Assembly: GCF_000346465.2 (NCBI RefSeq)
Contig: NC_034011.1
Location: forward strand, 24,315,115 to 24,379,114
Length of the DNA stretch: 64,000 nucleotides
Source: Prunus persica
Lineage: Eukaryota; Streptophyta; Magnoliopsida; Rosales; Rosaceae
Direction: 5' to 3'
Made by a program: the position numbers and the translations under genes. This document shows, piece by piece, positions 1 to 10,043 of the stretch (its first letter is position 1; each line of letters begins with the position of its first letter). The notes under the pieces were generated by a model. The model was not told the DNA's origin. It did not search any database and saw only the letters and a program-made list of their open reading frames with translations.

Positions 1-183
1 CATAGGCTACGAATTCGAACTAGTATAAATCATGTGTATTATTGGTTTATTTATATTTGTCAAATTTTGCATCTGCTTGATATACTACGCCTCCGTACAA
101 CACTAAGCACTTGGACAGATTCCACCTGACCTGTCTAGTAGTAGTGATAAAAAGAGGGCAAAAGGATCCATCTCCATTTAGCA
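1..183 (+). promoter_or_regulatory. Upstream region of BAHD-A1
   Basis: This stretch directly precedes the BAHD-A1 start codon. It is nearly identical to 11784-11974 and 19555-19753, each of which lies immediately before a BAHD-A start. It is therefore the shared 5' flank and leader of the BAHD-A subtype. The three copies differ by small indels; for example a short segment containing 'aggtcacata' is absent here and present in the other two. No experimentally known element can be named from sequence alone. Confidence 0.6.
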
Positions 184-1560
184 ATGGCAGAACCAACAAG
201 CTCGGTTACAGTAGTTGAAGTTTGCAGGGTGGCTCCTCCTCCCCCACCCTCACCCGGTGCATTCGCGTCCCCGAGCTCCCTTCCCCTTACCTTCTTCGAC
301 ATCCGTTGGTTAAGGTTTCCGCCGGTCCAGAGCCTTTATTTCTACGAAATGCCTACTTCCTCTGCAACACCACTCTTCTTTGACTCCATACTTGTCCCAA
401 AACTCAAAGCCTCACTCTCTTACACCCTCCAGCACTTTCTACCTCTGGCAGGAAACCTCACTTGGCCTGAAGACTCCCAAAAACCCGTCCTTAACTATGT
501 CCAAGGCGACACTGTTTCGCTCACAATAGCAGAGTCTGGTGCTGACTTCTACCATCTTTCAAGTGGTGACTTCGTTGAAGCCACAGAGTACCATCCTCTT
601 GTACCCCGATTGGAAACGTCTCATGAACAAGCTGCAGTGCTGGCATTGCAAATCACTGTGTTTCCCAACTGTGGCTTTTCGATTGGAACTTCCATGCACC
701 ATGCAGTCCTAGATGGCAAGAGTTCAACTTTATTTGTAAAATCATGGGCTCACATTTGCAAACATGATGATCAATCTAATTCAGTGCTACCTGATGAGCT
801 GAAACAATTTTATGACAGAGTCATTCAGGATCCAGCTGAGCTTGGAACAATCTACTCCAACGACTATCAAAATAAGGACGGTCCCAACAATAGGAGCTTA
901 ATATTTTGGGAGATGAAACCACCACCAGACTCAATCCGAGGCACCTTTGAATTCACACGAGCAGATATAGAAACACTGAGGCAATCGTTCAAGGCTAAAA
1001 TGGCAGAGCAGAAACCAGTTCATGTGTCAACTTTCACTCTAGCTTGTGCCTATACATGGGTTTGTGTAGTCAAGGCAGAGGACATAAAAGCTGACAAAAC
1101 ACGTCTGATCTTTAGCATGGACTGCAGGTCTCGCTTGGACCCTCCTATACCAGCAAACTATTTCGGAAACTGCATAGCAGGATGTATACCAGTTGCCGAA
1201 ACGAAAGGCTTGCTTGGAGAAGATGGGTTGGTTGTCGCCGTGAAGGCAATTAGTGAGGCTAAAGAAAGTTTGGAGAAGGGGGTTTTGGATGGGGCAGAGA
1301 ATTGGGTTTCAAGGTTGTTTGCTGTGAGCGAGGGAAGAATGCTCAGCATTTCTGGTTCACATCGGTTCGGATTTTATGATACTGATTTTGGATGGGGAAG
1401 ACCAAAGAAGTTTGAGATTGTTTCCATAGATAGAAACAGAGCTATCTCCCTTTCAGATTCCAAGACTGGTGCTGGGGCTATTGAAGTTGGGTTGGCTTTA
1501 GACAAACACGACATGCACGTTTTTGCTTCTCTATTTGCTAAAGGTCTTCGAAACCTTTGA
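184..1560 (+). CDS. BAHD acyltransferase, phenolic-glucoside malonyltransferase type (BAHD-A1, intact)
   Basis: Single-exon gene for a 458-residue protein, the usual BAHD length. The catalytic HxxxD motif is H173-A-V-L-D177, and the structural DFGWG motif is complete at 401-405. A YFGNC motif (326-330) is typical of the anthocyanin/phenolic glucoside malonyltransferase clade. Family knowledge: these cytosolic enzymes move an acyl group, commonly malonyl from malonyl-CoA, to the sugar of flavonoid or phenolic glucosides. The true substrate cannot be read from sequence. The ATG at 184 begins MAEPTSS, and the same start is conserved in the paralogues. It is the only intact BAHD-A copy in the window: A2 is reduced to its start and A3 is frameshifted. 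Lack of introns also fits this clade. Confidence 0.93.
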   Translation: MAEPTSSVTVVEVCRVAPPPPPSPGAFASPSSLPLTFFDIRWLRFPPVQSLYFYEMPTSSATPLFFDSILVPKLKASLSYTLQHFLPLAGNLTWPEDSQKPVLNYVQGDTVSLTIAESGADFYHLSSGDFVEATEYHPLVPRLETSHEQAAVLALQITVFPNCGFSIGTSMHHAVLDGKSSTLFVKSWAHICKHDDQSNSVLPDELKQFYDRVIQDPAELGTIYSNDYQNKDGPNNRSLIFWEMKPPPDSIRGTFEFTRADIETLRQSFKAKMAEQKPVHVSTFTLACAYTWVCVVKAEDIKADKTRLIFSMDCRSRLDPPIPANYFGNCIAGCIPVAETKGLLGEDGLVVAVKAISEAKESLEKGVLDGAENWVSRLFAVSEGRMLSISGSHRFGFYDTDFGWGRPKKFEIVSIDRNRAISLSDSKTGAGAIEVGLALDKHDMHVFASLFAKGLRNL

Positions 1561-1727
1561 AGAGCATGAAGCTTCCGCAACAACATTTTCTTTTTGCACT
1601 TTATATTTTCTGGAATAATAATTTGGGATTCGTTGGTCAATAGTAGACCAACCTTGTATGCTCTCGACAATCATTTGGAATAATAATTTCAAATATATAT
1701 ATGAAATAGTATTTTAAATATATATAT

Positions 1728-1908
1728 AAGCTCCGATCTCTTGAACCACAGGGACTGTGGTTGTGGTCATCCACCGTTTGATGTAACATCCAACGTTTCA
1801 AAAAAATTTCTTAAAAAGAGTGCAAGAGTGAGTGAACCGTTGAATTTACATCCAACGGTGAGTGACCACAAATCTCTTGGACCCGTGTAGTCCAAGAAAT
1901 CGGGACTG
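1728..1908. mobile_element. Mutator-like MITE, copy 1 (181 bp foldback)
   Basis: Near-complete palindrome whose arms read roughly CAGTCCCGATCTCTTGG inward from both ends. Related copies lie at 51604-51786 and 61195-61377. Here the flanks are AT microsatellite (1718-1727 and 1909-1918), so the 10-bp target duplication is uninformative. The paralogous position in block C, near 21600, lacks the element, so it inserted after the block duplication. No coding capacity. Confidence 0.8.
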
Positions 1909-3185
1909 ATATATATATATATATATATATTAATATTTTGGGAAATTAAATGTTTTGTTATCTATTTAGTTTATAATTTAAATTATATTTAATTGATTAT
2001 ATATGTACAGGGAGCTTTTATTGAGGGATCTCTCGAATAAGCTTATTTGAGAGACACTTTTATAAGACTCACTCAGTATTGTATTTCACGAATTCAAACC
2101 ATCTATTTTAAAAATAAAATAAAAACAACATTAAAAAATAATTAAAAATTATCCACGACAAGTTTTCATATTATGATAACTTAGCAACTATTGTTGATTT
2201 TAAAGGACTTTGAAATGGCCATTGGGCTGTCAAAAGGTAGAGACTATGCGAAATGCAATGGATGTGATCTCCCTATAGTCATAGAGTGAAATGCAATGCA
2301 AACAATAAAACTAAGTACACTTTTCCCATTTATACTGATTTCTATCTTGAATTTATATTATTATTTCTAACTTTAATGTGAAAAGGAAGGAGCATTAAAT
2401 GAATCATGTCTAATTATTTTCTACCAAAATCCAAAAAAAAAAAAAAAAAAATTCTATTTAAATCTTACACTTTTTTTTGTTCACCCTAATACTTAAGTAA
2501 TTAGTCTCTTAAAAAGACAAAAAAAAAGAAAAAAAGTCATCCAACTTAATACTTAACCCTAATACATCTATACACACACCCCACCACTCTTCATATTAAG
2601 TTTTAGAAAAACACACTCCTCTACACCCCATTATTGTTAGATTACTCATCTCTTTCAATCCAAAAAATCTACTATACTCTCATCTTCTCTTCACAAAACC
2701 TAAATACGGTATGCAAATAGTGGCTTGTGGGTCGTCAATTGAGGTTTGTAATGTGAAAAGTCGTTATCAGGAAGACCACCTGCTAATTTTCCCAAGCAAA
2801 CTTCTGAATTTTGTGCAAGAATTTGATCAGGGCCTCTCAAGGAAGGTAAAGACTGTGAGTCTCTTTGTTTTACAATAAGTAATGATAGCTGAAATTAGCT
2901 GTTAATCACAACGCTTCAAAGTAGAATGATGAGGGGCAAAATAGCGGGGGGTGGGAATGATGAGTTTTTTAATTTATTTTATTCTGGGTGTGTATTTAGG
3001 GGTAATTTGGAAAGATAGTGGAGTTTTCTTAGAAATTGTAAAAGTTTGAATTAAAAATTGGGATAGACTTAAAATAAAGAGTAAACAAAGAGAAGTACGG
3101 AGTTTAAATAGAAAAACTCCACAACAAAAAAATTCTATTATTTCTAAGGCAAGTTGCTTTTTTAAACAACAAAGCGCATCCTTAA
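1909..3185. other. Intergenic, paralogous to the region after BAHD-A3
   Basis: AT-rich, no credible gene. It aligns along its length with about 21590-23230, after BAHD-A3, apart from a MITE present only there. Both copies carry a landmark near 2712 and 22397 containing 'ggtatgcaaatagtgg', which looks like non-coding duplicated sequence. It ends in the TAA target site of the Harbinger element. Confidence 0.6.
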
Positions 3186-3380
3186 GAGCAAGTCCAGCAG
3201 TGGGAGCTGGACTCGGGCTGGGGGGGGGTTTGGGCAAAAAAAGGAGGTCCAGCAGTGAAGAAGCAGCCCGGACAAGCGTGGGGTCCACCAGACAGGGCAG
3301 GTCCGAAGGCGATTTCGGCCCGAGCTCGGGCCCGAGGGCGATGATGTCATTGCTGACGCCAGCGTGGCGTCAGCCCTCCT

Positions 3381-3449
3381 GAATTCAAATTTTTTTTACC
3401 GTTGGCGCGTGCAATGCACGCGCCAACATTAAAAAAAAAATTTGAATTC
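3381..3449. repeat. 69-bp hairpin in the left subterminal region of the Harbinger element
   Basis: The outer arms are GAATTCAAATTT and its complement. The inner arms are GGCGCGTGCA and TGCACGCGCC. T-rich and A-rich stretches separate the arms, so the whole folds as one near-perfect stem. It lies about 195 bp inside the left terminus. Confidence 0.85.
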
Positions 3450-3767
3450 ACCGCTACAGTAGTCGCCAACGGCTACTTGACACGTGGCAGCCTCTGGTCG
3501 CTCCGATTCGAATTTTTTCTTCAATCCAACGGCAGCCAATTTTTCTGCAATAAAAAATTGAAAAAAAATCGAATTTTAAAAAAAAAAAATACACAAAAAT
3601 TATTGAATTTTTTGTGTATAAATACCAACCAATACTCTTCACTTTTAACACCAAATCCTCATATATTTTCTTCTCCTTCTACTATTGTTCACTTTCTCCT
3701 CAAAATTTATTCACTTTCTATTCAATATTTTTTCACTTTGAAGTTGTATTTTTTTTTCTATCATATT

Positions 3768-4869
3768 ATGGGTTCTTCTAATGAAAATGGAGGGGCATGG
3801 AGCATGATGGAAGATGTTAGCTTGTGTGAGGTTTGGGTCCAAGTTAGTCATTGTCCCGTAATGGGCAATGAGATGAAATTTTCTCATATGTGAAAAAAAA
3901 TTCATCAAGCATTTTGTGAAAGGGCAATTGGTTCTACACGTACAGAAATGGCATTATCCAGTAGGTGGAAAGTTCTTAATAAAGAGTTGGCGAAATGGAG
4001 AAATGCCTTAGCAAAAGCGATGGACAAGCATCGAAGCGGAGAAAACTTAGCAGTGAGGTAAATTATTTGTCATTTTCCTTCTATTAATTTCTATGTCATA
4101 TTAATTTTTATTTAAATGTTTCTTGCAATTTATATATTTTGTTAATATGTCTCTAGTTTTTTTTTATACATGTTGCATTTTTTTTAAATTTATTGAATTT
4201 GCATTAGTTTTTTTTACATGTTGCATTGCCAATATTTTTTAAAGTTTCTTGCATTTCCATTTAATTTTTTTTTATAGATTATGCAAGCTCAAATGTGGTT
4301 TGGTGCTACGGGGCAAGGGAAAAAAAGTTTCAACCATACCCATTGTTGGGAGGTGGTGAAGACTTGTAAGAGATTCCAAATTATTCCAACCGGTCCGACG
4401 GTAGTCTTGAACGAGACTCCACTTCATGAGACGCCAGCATCGGATTCACCTATGAATTCCCCAATGAGTCAAGACTCACCCATTGAAAAGGAGGCAAGGC
4501 CTATTGGGAGAAAGGCGGCGAAGGCGAATAGAGGGAGTAATTCTAGCAAGAATGCATCTAAATTTTTGGAGGAACTTTCAAAGCACCAAGCCATGAGAAT
4601 TGAAATGGACTTGAAACAACAAGAGCACGATATGGCTATTCAAGTCGAATATGCAAAAGAAAGGGAGTATTGTACGCAAAGAAAGGGAGTATATACGCGA
4701 ACAAAACATTGAAAAAAAAGATCGGGAAACCATGGCCATGGATACAAGCCATATGTCCCCTAAAACAAAACAATTTTGGAAGCTAGAACGAAGGGATGTT
4801 ATGAGACGAAGACTTTTTCGTGACGATGGACCTAGCAATACGGATTGGTTAAATGATGGAAACCATTAA
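3768..4869 (+). pseudogene. Harbinger ORF1 (Myb/SANT-like, NAM-associated C-terminal domain), broken
   Basis: The first exon starts at ATG 3768 and resembles the trihelix/SANT proteins that accompany plant PIF/Harbinger transposases (WSxxED at the start, SSRWKVLNKELAKWRNAL further on). It is stopped by TGA at 3891-3893. The expected donor is near 4057 and the acceptor at 4277. Exon 2 from 4278 encodes QAQMWFGATGQGKKSFNH and a charged coiled region. A local duplication of 'gaaagggagtat' near 4660-4690 then shifts the frame. The C-terminus, with SHMSPKTKQFWKLERRDV, is read in another frame to 4869. The exon 1/2 junction also seems to need one extra base. Known role of ORF1: DNA binding and nuclear import partner of the transposase. 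Confidence 0.75.
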
Positions 4870-5050
4870 AATAGTTTGTTTGCCTTTCATGTCTTAGTTT
4901 ACTTGCCTTTGATTTCATTGTATTTTTTGTTTTGTTTAATTCATGTATTTTATTTTATTAGTTGTATTGCTTTTCTTTTAGTCAATAAAGAAAATATTCA
5001 ACAAAAATCCTTTTTATTCAAAACATTCCATACATAAAAAACAAACCACA

Positions 5051-5225
5051 ACCAAAGCATAAAAAATAAACAACCCACAACCAAAGCATAAAAAATAAAC
5101 AACCTACAACCAAAGCATAAAAAATAAACAACCCACAACCAAAGCATAAAAAATAAACAACCTACAACCAAAGCATAAAAAATAAACAACCCACAACCAA
5201 AGCACAAAAAATAAACAACATACAA
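5051..5225. repeat. 29-bp minisatellite, about six units
   Basis: Units begin with ACCAAAGCAT at 5051, 5080, 5109, 5138, 5167 and 5196, exactly 29 bp apart. Successive units alternate between 'aaccc' and 'aacct' at their ends, giving a 58-bp higher-order period. The array lies just beyond the transposase stop, in its probable 3' untranslated region. Confidence 0.93.
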
Positions 5226-5265
5226 CATAAACATAATAAATTAAAAACAACTTCTTCACTTCACT

Positions 5266-6643
5266 TCATTCACCTTCATTTCCTTCATTGCCTTTCACCG
5301 CCCATAAATGCTCCATCAAGTCAACTTGACGGTGTTCATGAATATACGACGATTGCATCTCCGTGTAGCAATCAATCATACGGGGCATGAAACTACCGTC
5401 TCTAACCAACGGTTCATGCTGCACTGGTTCTCCATTTGGCCCCACTGGTTTTTCATAAATTCGTGTTAGGGCCGTATCCTTGGGATTTGGTTCATACACG
5501 TCATCAGCATCGTAATCATATTCATCTTCCACAATCATGTTATGGAGGATGATGCAAGTCATCATTATACTCATAAGCACCTCCTCGTCAAATAGACGTG
5601 CTGCGCCCCTGATAATAGCCCACCGAGCTTGAAGGATACCAAAGCACCTCTCAACATCTTTTCTGTACCCCTCTTGATAGCGAGCAAAAAAAATTTTGCT
5701 TATGGGATCGGGGATGTGGAATTGTTTTCACAAATGTTGTCCACCTTGGGTAGATGCCATCAGCTAGATAATACCCGTTCTGGTAGATGGTATTGTTAAT
5801 TTCATATGTGATATTTGGGGTTTCACCTCTCAAAACATCATTGAACACCGGGGATTGACCTAGGACATTCAAATCGTTTTGAGATCCGGCAACTCCGAAG
5901 AAGGCGTGCCAAACCCATGTATCAAAACCAGCAACTGCTTCCAGGATGATACTTTTCTGCCCTTTTCTATTTCCGTAGTCCCCTTGCCAAGCAGTTGGAC
6001 AATTTTTCCACTGTCAGTGCATGCAGTCAATGCTACCAATCATGCCAGGAAATCCTCGAGACTCAGCTTTTTGGAGAAGCCTTTGCAGGTCTCTGGGCGT
6101 AGGTCTGCGAAGGTAGTCTCTGGTGTATAGAGTTTCCACTGCATCACAAAATCACACCAAGCTCTCCAAAACAGTGGACTTCCCCATCCGAGCAATCTCA
6201 TCCACCTGATCAGCAGATGACCCATACGCCAACATTCGTATCACAGCTGTGAACTTCTGCTGTGGAAGAAGTCCCAAATTTCCAGCACAATTTCTCTTTT
6301 GAACAAAATATTCATCATAATTGCAAATATCATGCATGATTTTATTGAACAAATGGGGTTGCAGTCTATATCTCCCTCGAAAATGAACATCAGAGTACAG
6401 AGATTGTGGGATAAAATAATCTTCCATAAGATTCTTACCCCGTGAATGTCTATGTCTGTCCACATTTGGGCGACGGCCTTCTCGTGAACCACGGCGACCC
6501 TGGTTTTCTTCCTCCAGCAAAGCAACTGCTATGCCAAGTTGCTCATCTAGTTCTCTCTGCGCCCTTTTGCTTGCAGCTCGTCTACGCATTCTTTCTCTAG
6601 TTTCTCGCTCTTGCCTCTCCAAAACCTCTTCCATGTCTGCCAT
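5266..6643 (-). pseudogene. PIF/Harbinger DDE transposase, inactivated
   Basis: Starts at 6643 with MADMEEVLERQERETRER and ends at 5266, matching the plant harbinger-nuclease family (DDE_Tnp_4 / plant transposon protein). Recognisable parts are an arginine-rich N-terminus, YRLQPHLFNKIMHDIC, GFPGMIGSIDCMH, and ILHNMIVEDE near the C-terminus. Three lesions are visible: an in-frame TGA after VLESLV near 6150, a TGA where Trp follows IDCMH near 6010, and a frameshift in an eight-A run near 5686-5693 (plus strand). Otherwise the frame is intact, so decay looks recent. The nearby ORF1 carries the same kind of TGA stop. Confidence 0.88.
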
Positions 6644-6785
6644 TGAGAATGGAGAATGAAATCTAAAATTTGAGAAATGGAAGTGTAGATAAGAACTGGG
6701 TGGGAGGTATGAGCTGAACCTCTGGTTTTATAGAAAAATGTACACATATAGATATGATACGCGGCGCAATCTTAGATGGTGAAAA

Positions 6786-6935
6786 TCTTATCTGAAATTT
6801 GAAATTCAAATGAAATTTTAAATTTCAAATTTATCTGAAATTTGAATTTCGAAATGTATCTGAAATTTGACATTTTGAATTTATCCGAAATTTGAATTTT
6901 GAAATGTATCTGAAATTTATCTGAAATTTGAAACT
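6786..6935. repeat. Subterminal repeats of the Harbinger element
   Basis: At least six copies of AT(C/T)(C/T)GAAATTT, most followed by GA, lie within about 150 bp upstream of the transposase gene. Subterminal arrays of this kind often serve as transposase-binding sites in DNA transposons. That role is inference here. Confidence 0.6.
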
Positions 6936-7107
6936 GAAAATCTTATCCGATATGAATAGTAATGACACGTAGGAACCCAAAAATCTTATCCGAAAATATT
7001 ATCCAAATTAATTGTTTAAGTAAACAAAGTTGTGAAAAAAACAAAAAAATGAATAGTATTTGCCATGGCAAGCCCCAACTGCTGGAAACACATTTTGCTG
7101 GAGGGGG

Positions 7108-7147
7108 CTAGGGCAGCCACTATTCACGTGAATAGTGGCTGCCCTAG
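7108..7147. repeat. Perfect 40-bp palindrome near the Harbinger right end
   Basis: Each arm is 20 bp and begins CTAGGGCAGCCAC; the centre is CACGTG. It is flanked on both sides by copies of TTGCCATGGCAA followed by a CAACTG(C/G)TGGAAA motif (from about 7061 and 7157). The last 130 bp of the element therefore form one large foldback with a duplicated terminus. Confidence 0.92.
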
Positions 7148-7192
7148 GTCTCATCTTGCCATGGCAAAGGGCAACTGGTGGAAATGCTCTAA

Positions 7193-7434
7193 CTTGGTGT
7201 CCAATGCCCATGCGTTTTTCAAAGAAAAGGACGGCAGTGGTTATGGGTGAAGGGTGAAGTTTCTTCGAACACATGGTGGGCATATTGGGGTCGCCCATGA
7301 AGCTTCCAAGGGGTCGCCGGAGCACCTTCCCAGCCACTTTTCCGGCCTCCAAGGGGTCCGCACTGTGCGTCCCCCCAACCCTTGGCATTTCTGTGAATTA
7401 GATATGGTCAATAGTTTCTAACTCCAATAGTCCG
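7193..7434 (+). promoter_or_regulatory. Upstream region of BAHD-B1
   Basis: Aligns closely with 23233-23489, upstream of intact BAHD-B2. It includes a GC-richer stretch with GCACCTTCCCAGCCACTTTT and the leader 'gatatggtc(a/g)atagtttcta' before the ATG. In block A the Harbinger element now sits directly 5' of it, which would separate it from any distal elements. Confidence 0.55.
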
Positions 7435-10043
7435 ATGGCAGAGCTAAGCTCAACCTCAGTAAAACTAGTTGAGGTCTGCAGTGTAGCTCCACAACCACAA
7501 CCAGATGTTGCAGAGTTTTATCTTCCCCTAACCTTCTTCGACCTCCTATGGCTAAGGTTTCCACACTTCCACCGCCTTTCCTTCTACGAAATTTTGGCTT
7601 CCTCTGCCTCAGCTGACACAAAACCCTTCTTTGATTCTCTACTCTTTCAAAAACTCAAAGCCTCACTCTCTGTCACCCTCCAACACTTTCTACCTCTGGC
7701 AGGAAACATCACTTGGCCCCAGGACTCCCACAAACCCGTTCTCAGTTATGTCCAAGGCGGCGCCGTTTCGCTCACCACAGCCCATTCTGATGCTGATTTC
7801 CACCGTCTTTCAAGCAACGACTTCAACATTGAAGCCAAAGAATACCATCCTCTTGTACCCCAATTGGCAATATCTCGTGAAAAAGCTGCTGTGATGGCTT
7901 TTCAAATCACTCTCTTTCCCAACAGCAGCGGCTTCTCCATTGGAATTTCCATGCACCATGCAGCTCTTGATGGCAAAACTTTGTTCATGTTTCAAAAATC
8001 ATGGGCCCACTTATGCAAACATGAACCTGATACTTTGTTGTCTGATCAGCTGAAACCATTTTATGACAGAAGGGTCTTCATCCAGGACCCAGCTGGGCTC
8101 GAGCTCGAAGCAATCTACTTGAACCAGTTTCTGAATATGGACCAACGACCCAACAACCAAAGCTTGTTGGTTGCCACCCGCTATAAATCTCTAACTAGAT
8201 TCGATTTGAGGCACGTTTGAATTCACTAGCACAAAAATTGAAGCACTAAGGCAATCTGTCATGATCAAGAAACAACAACAATATCATCAATCTGTTCTAA
8301 ATTTGTCAACGTTTTGTCTAACATGTGCCTCTACACATGGGTTTGCTTAGTCAAAGCAGAACAAGAAGAAGAAGAAGAAGAAGAAATAAAAGACAACCAA
8401 ATACTTATGGTGCTTAGCGTGGACTGTCGGTCTCGCTTGGACCCTCCTATACCTGCAACCTATTTTGGCAACTGCATAACGGGCCAGGGGCATTTGCAGA
8501 AGAAAAAAAAGGACTTTTGGGAGAAGATGGGTTCTTTGTGGCTGTAAATGCGATCAGTAAAGCCATAAAAGGTTTGAATGACGGGGTCTTGAACAATGTT
8601 TTCAAAGGCGATGCGTATAGGCGAGGCGTTTTTAGTAGCGCTATGCGAGGCGTAAGCCTTGAAGCATTGAGGCGTAAGCCTTTTGAACATTAAGTTATTT
8701 TAATAAGAAAAATTTATGAATAATACAATACGATTAAATTGTACAACTAATTCTTATTCAACCATAACAATCTTTTAAATATAATCAAATATAAGTACTA
8801 ATTGTCATTCAAAACATAATAATCTATCCCAAAACATAATAATCACATAAACGAATAAGATAACTAGTGTATTTAAAAAAAAATCGAAAAAAATTTATAC
8901 GAAACTTCAAATTATAGTTTATTATAGTCAAATTATACAAGTATGATGCATGTACGTCAAAAAAAAAAAACAAAAAAAAAAAAGACTTACTTGCAATCGA
9001 AAGATGAAGAGAATTCTTGAAATTGATGGAGTTATCTGGTAAGGGTAGAAATTAGGGTTGTACACGTACTACACAATATATATATATATAAAAAAGATAA
9101 GTCTATACGTTATTATATTAATTTAGAGAAAGAAAGGAAAAAAAAAAAAAAAAAAGGTAAGAACAAAAGCTACAGTCGGTGGGAGTTAGGGAAAAAAAAA
9201 AAGATATTAATTCTTCCCTTAAGTTTATTACATAAAAGGTAAAGAAAAAGAGGAAAAAAAAAAAAGGGTAAGTATCAAAGCTACAGTCGTTTCACTCAAA
9301 TACAAAAACTGAAACGTTTTTTTTTTTTGTTTTTATAAAAAAGGTAAGTACAAAAAAAAAAAGGTAAGTACAAAAACTGAAACTTTGGTTTTTAATTTTT
9401 TCAACATACTCCAAGTGAAACGACGTCGTTTCACTCAAAGATTTCTTTTTAAAACACTGCAATCAAAACGACGTCGTTTGATTATGCCTAAAAAAAAATA
9501 AAAAAAAACTGGGTCATCTTCCTCGCGAGGTCGTCTTCCTCGCAGAGAAGTTTCAGATTTTTCAGATTCTCAACGCCTCGCAGAGAAGTTTCAGTTTAGA
9601 TTTTTCAGATTCTCAACGCCTCTCACGCCTTCCAACGCCTCTCACGCCTTCCCAGCGCTAAACGTGCAACTCGCGAAACAGCCGATCGCCTCGGGCGTTT
9701 TCCTCCCGCCTCGCTCCGACGCGCGCTCCGACGAGCGCGAAGGCATGCCTTTGAAAACACTGGTCTTGAATGGGGCAGGGAACTTAGTTTCGAGTTTGTA
9801 CCTTTCTGAATCTGATCTTCAGGCTACTACTGATCATTCCAGGGTGTTTACCACCGCTGGATCACATCAGTTTAAGATGTACGATACTGATTTCGGGTGG
9901 GGAAGACCAAAGAGTACCGAAGTGGTTCCTATAGGTAGAAGAGGAGCCATCACTTTTTCAGATGGCAAGAATGGAGGTGGAGCTGTTGACATTGGCTTGG
10001 TTCTGCAGAAACATCACATGGAGGTTTTTGCTTCTCTATTTCC
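7435..10043 (+). pseudogene. BAHD-B1 acyltransferase, split by a hAT element and frameshifted
   Basis: Close copy of BAHD-B2. The first 250 or so codons are open, including MHHAALDGK (HxxxD). A 5-bp deletion near 8194 then shifts the frame, and the ORF ends at 8220. Further indels follow: two extra bases near 8330 and changes in the GHGAFAGRKG region near 8488-8515. The hAT element 8594-9762 interrupts the codons for LNGAG. After it the C-terminal part resumes with DFGWG intact, but the last codons are replaced by NTF2/RRM-gene sequence joined at 10042-10047. It cannot encode a functional BAHD enzyme. Confidence 0.93.
8594..9762. mobile_element. Non-autonomous hAT transposon inside BAHD-B1
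   Basis: Terminal inverted repeats are CAATGTTTTCAAAGGC on the left and CAGTGTTTTCAAAGGC read inward from the right. An 8-bp target duplication GTCTTGAA lies at 8586-8593 and 9763-9770. BAHD-B2 has the uninterrupted site at about 24645. The 1169-bp element has GAGGCG-type repeats near both ends, a 20-bp palindrome around CGACGTCG near 9425, and no transposase. Two tandem copies of a roughly 40-bp unit starting CCTCGCAGAG lie at 9538 and 9576. Confidence 0.92.

Larger units (their letters stand above)
3186..7189 (-). mobile_element. PIF/Harbinger DNA transposon, about 4.0 kb, near complete
   Basis: Termini are GAGCAAGTCCAGCAG on the left and, read inward, GAGCATTTCCACCAG on the right. TAA target duplications lie at 3183-3185 and 7190-7192. 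Block C (near 23228) shows the uninterrupted target 'catccctaacttgg', a paralogous empty site. The element carries the two genes expected of the superfamily: a Myb/SANT-type ORF1 on the plus strand and a DDE transposase on the minus strand. Both are broken by stops or frameshifts, so it is non-autonomous now. Repeats and palindromes crowd both subterminal regions. Confidence 0.92.

Noticed and set aside
5879..6130. 83-residue plus-strand open frame
   Set aside because: Antisense shadow of the Harbinger transposase.
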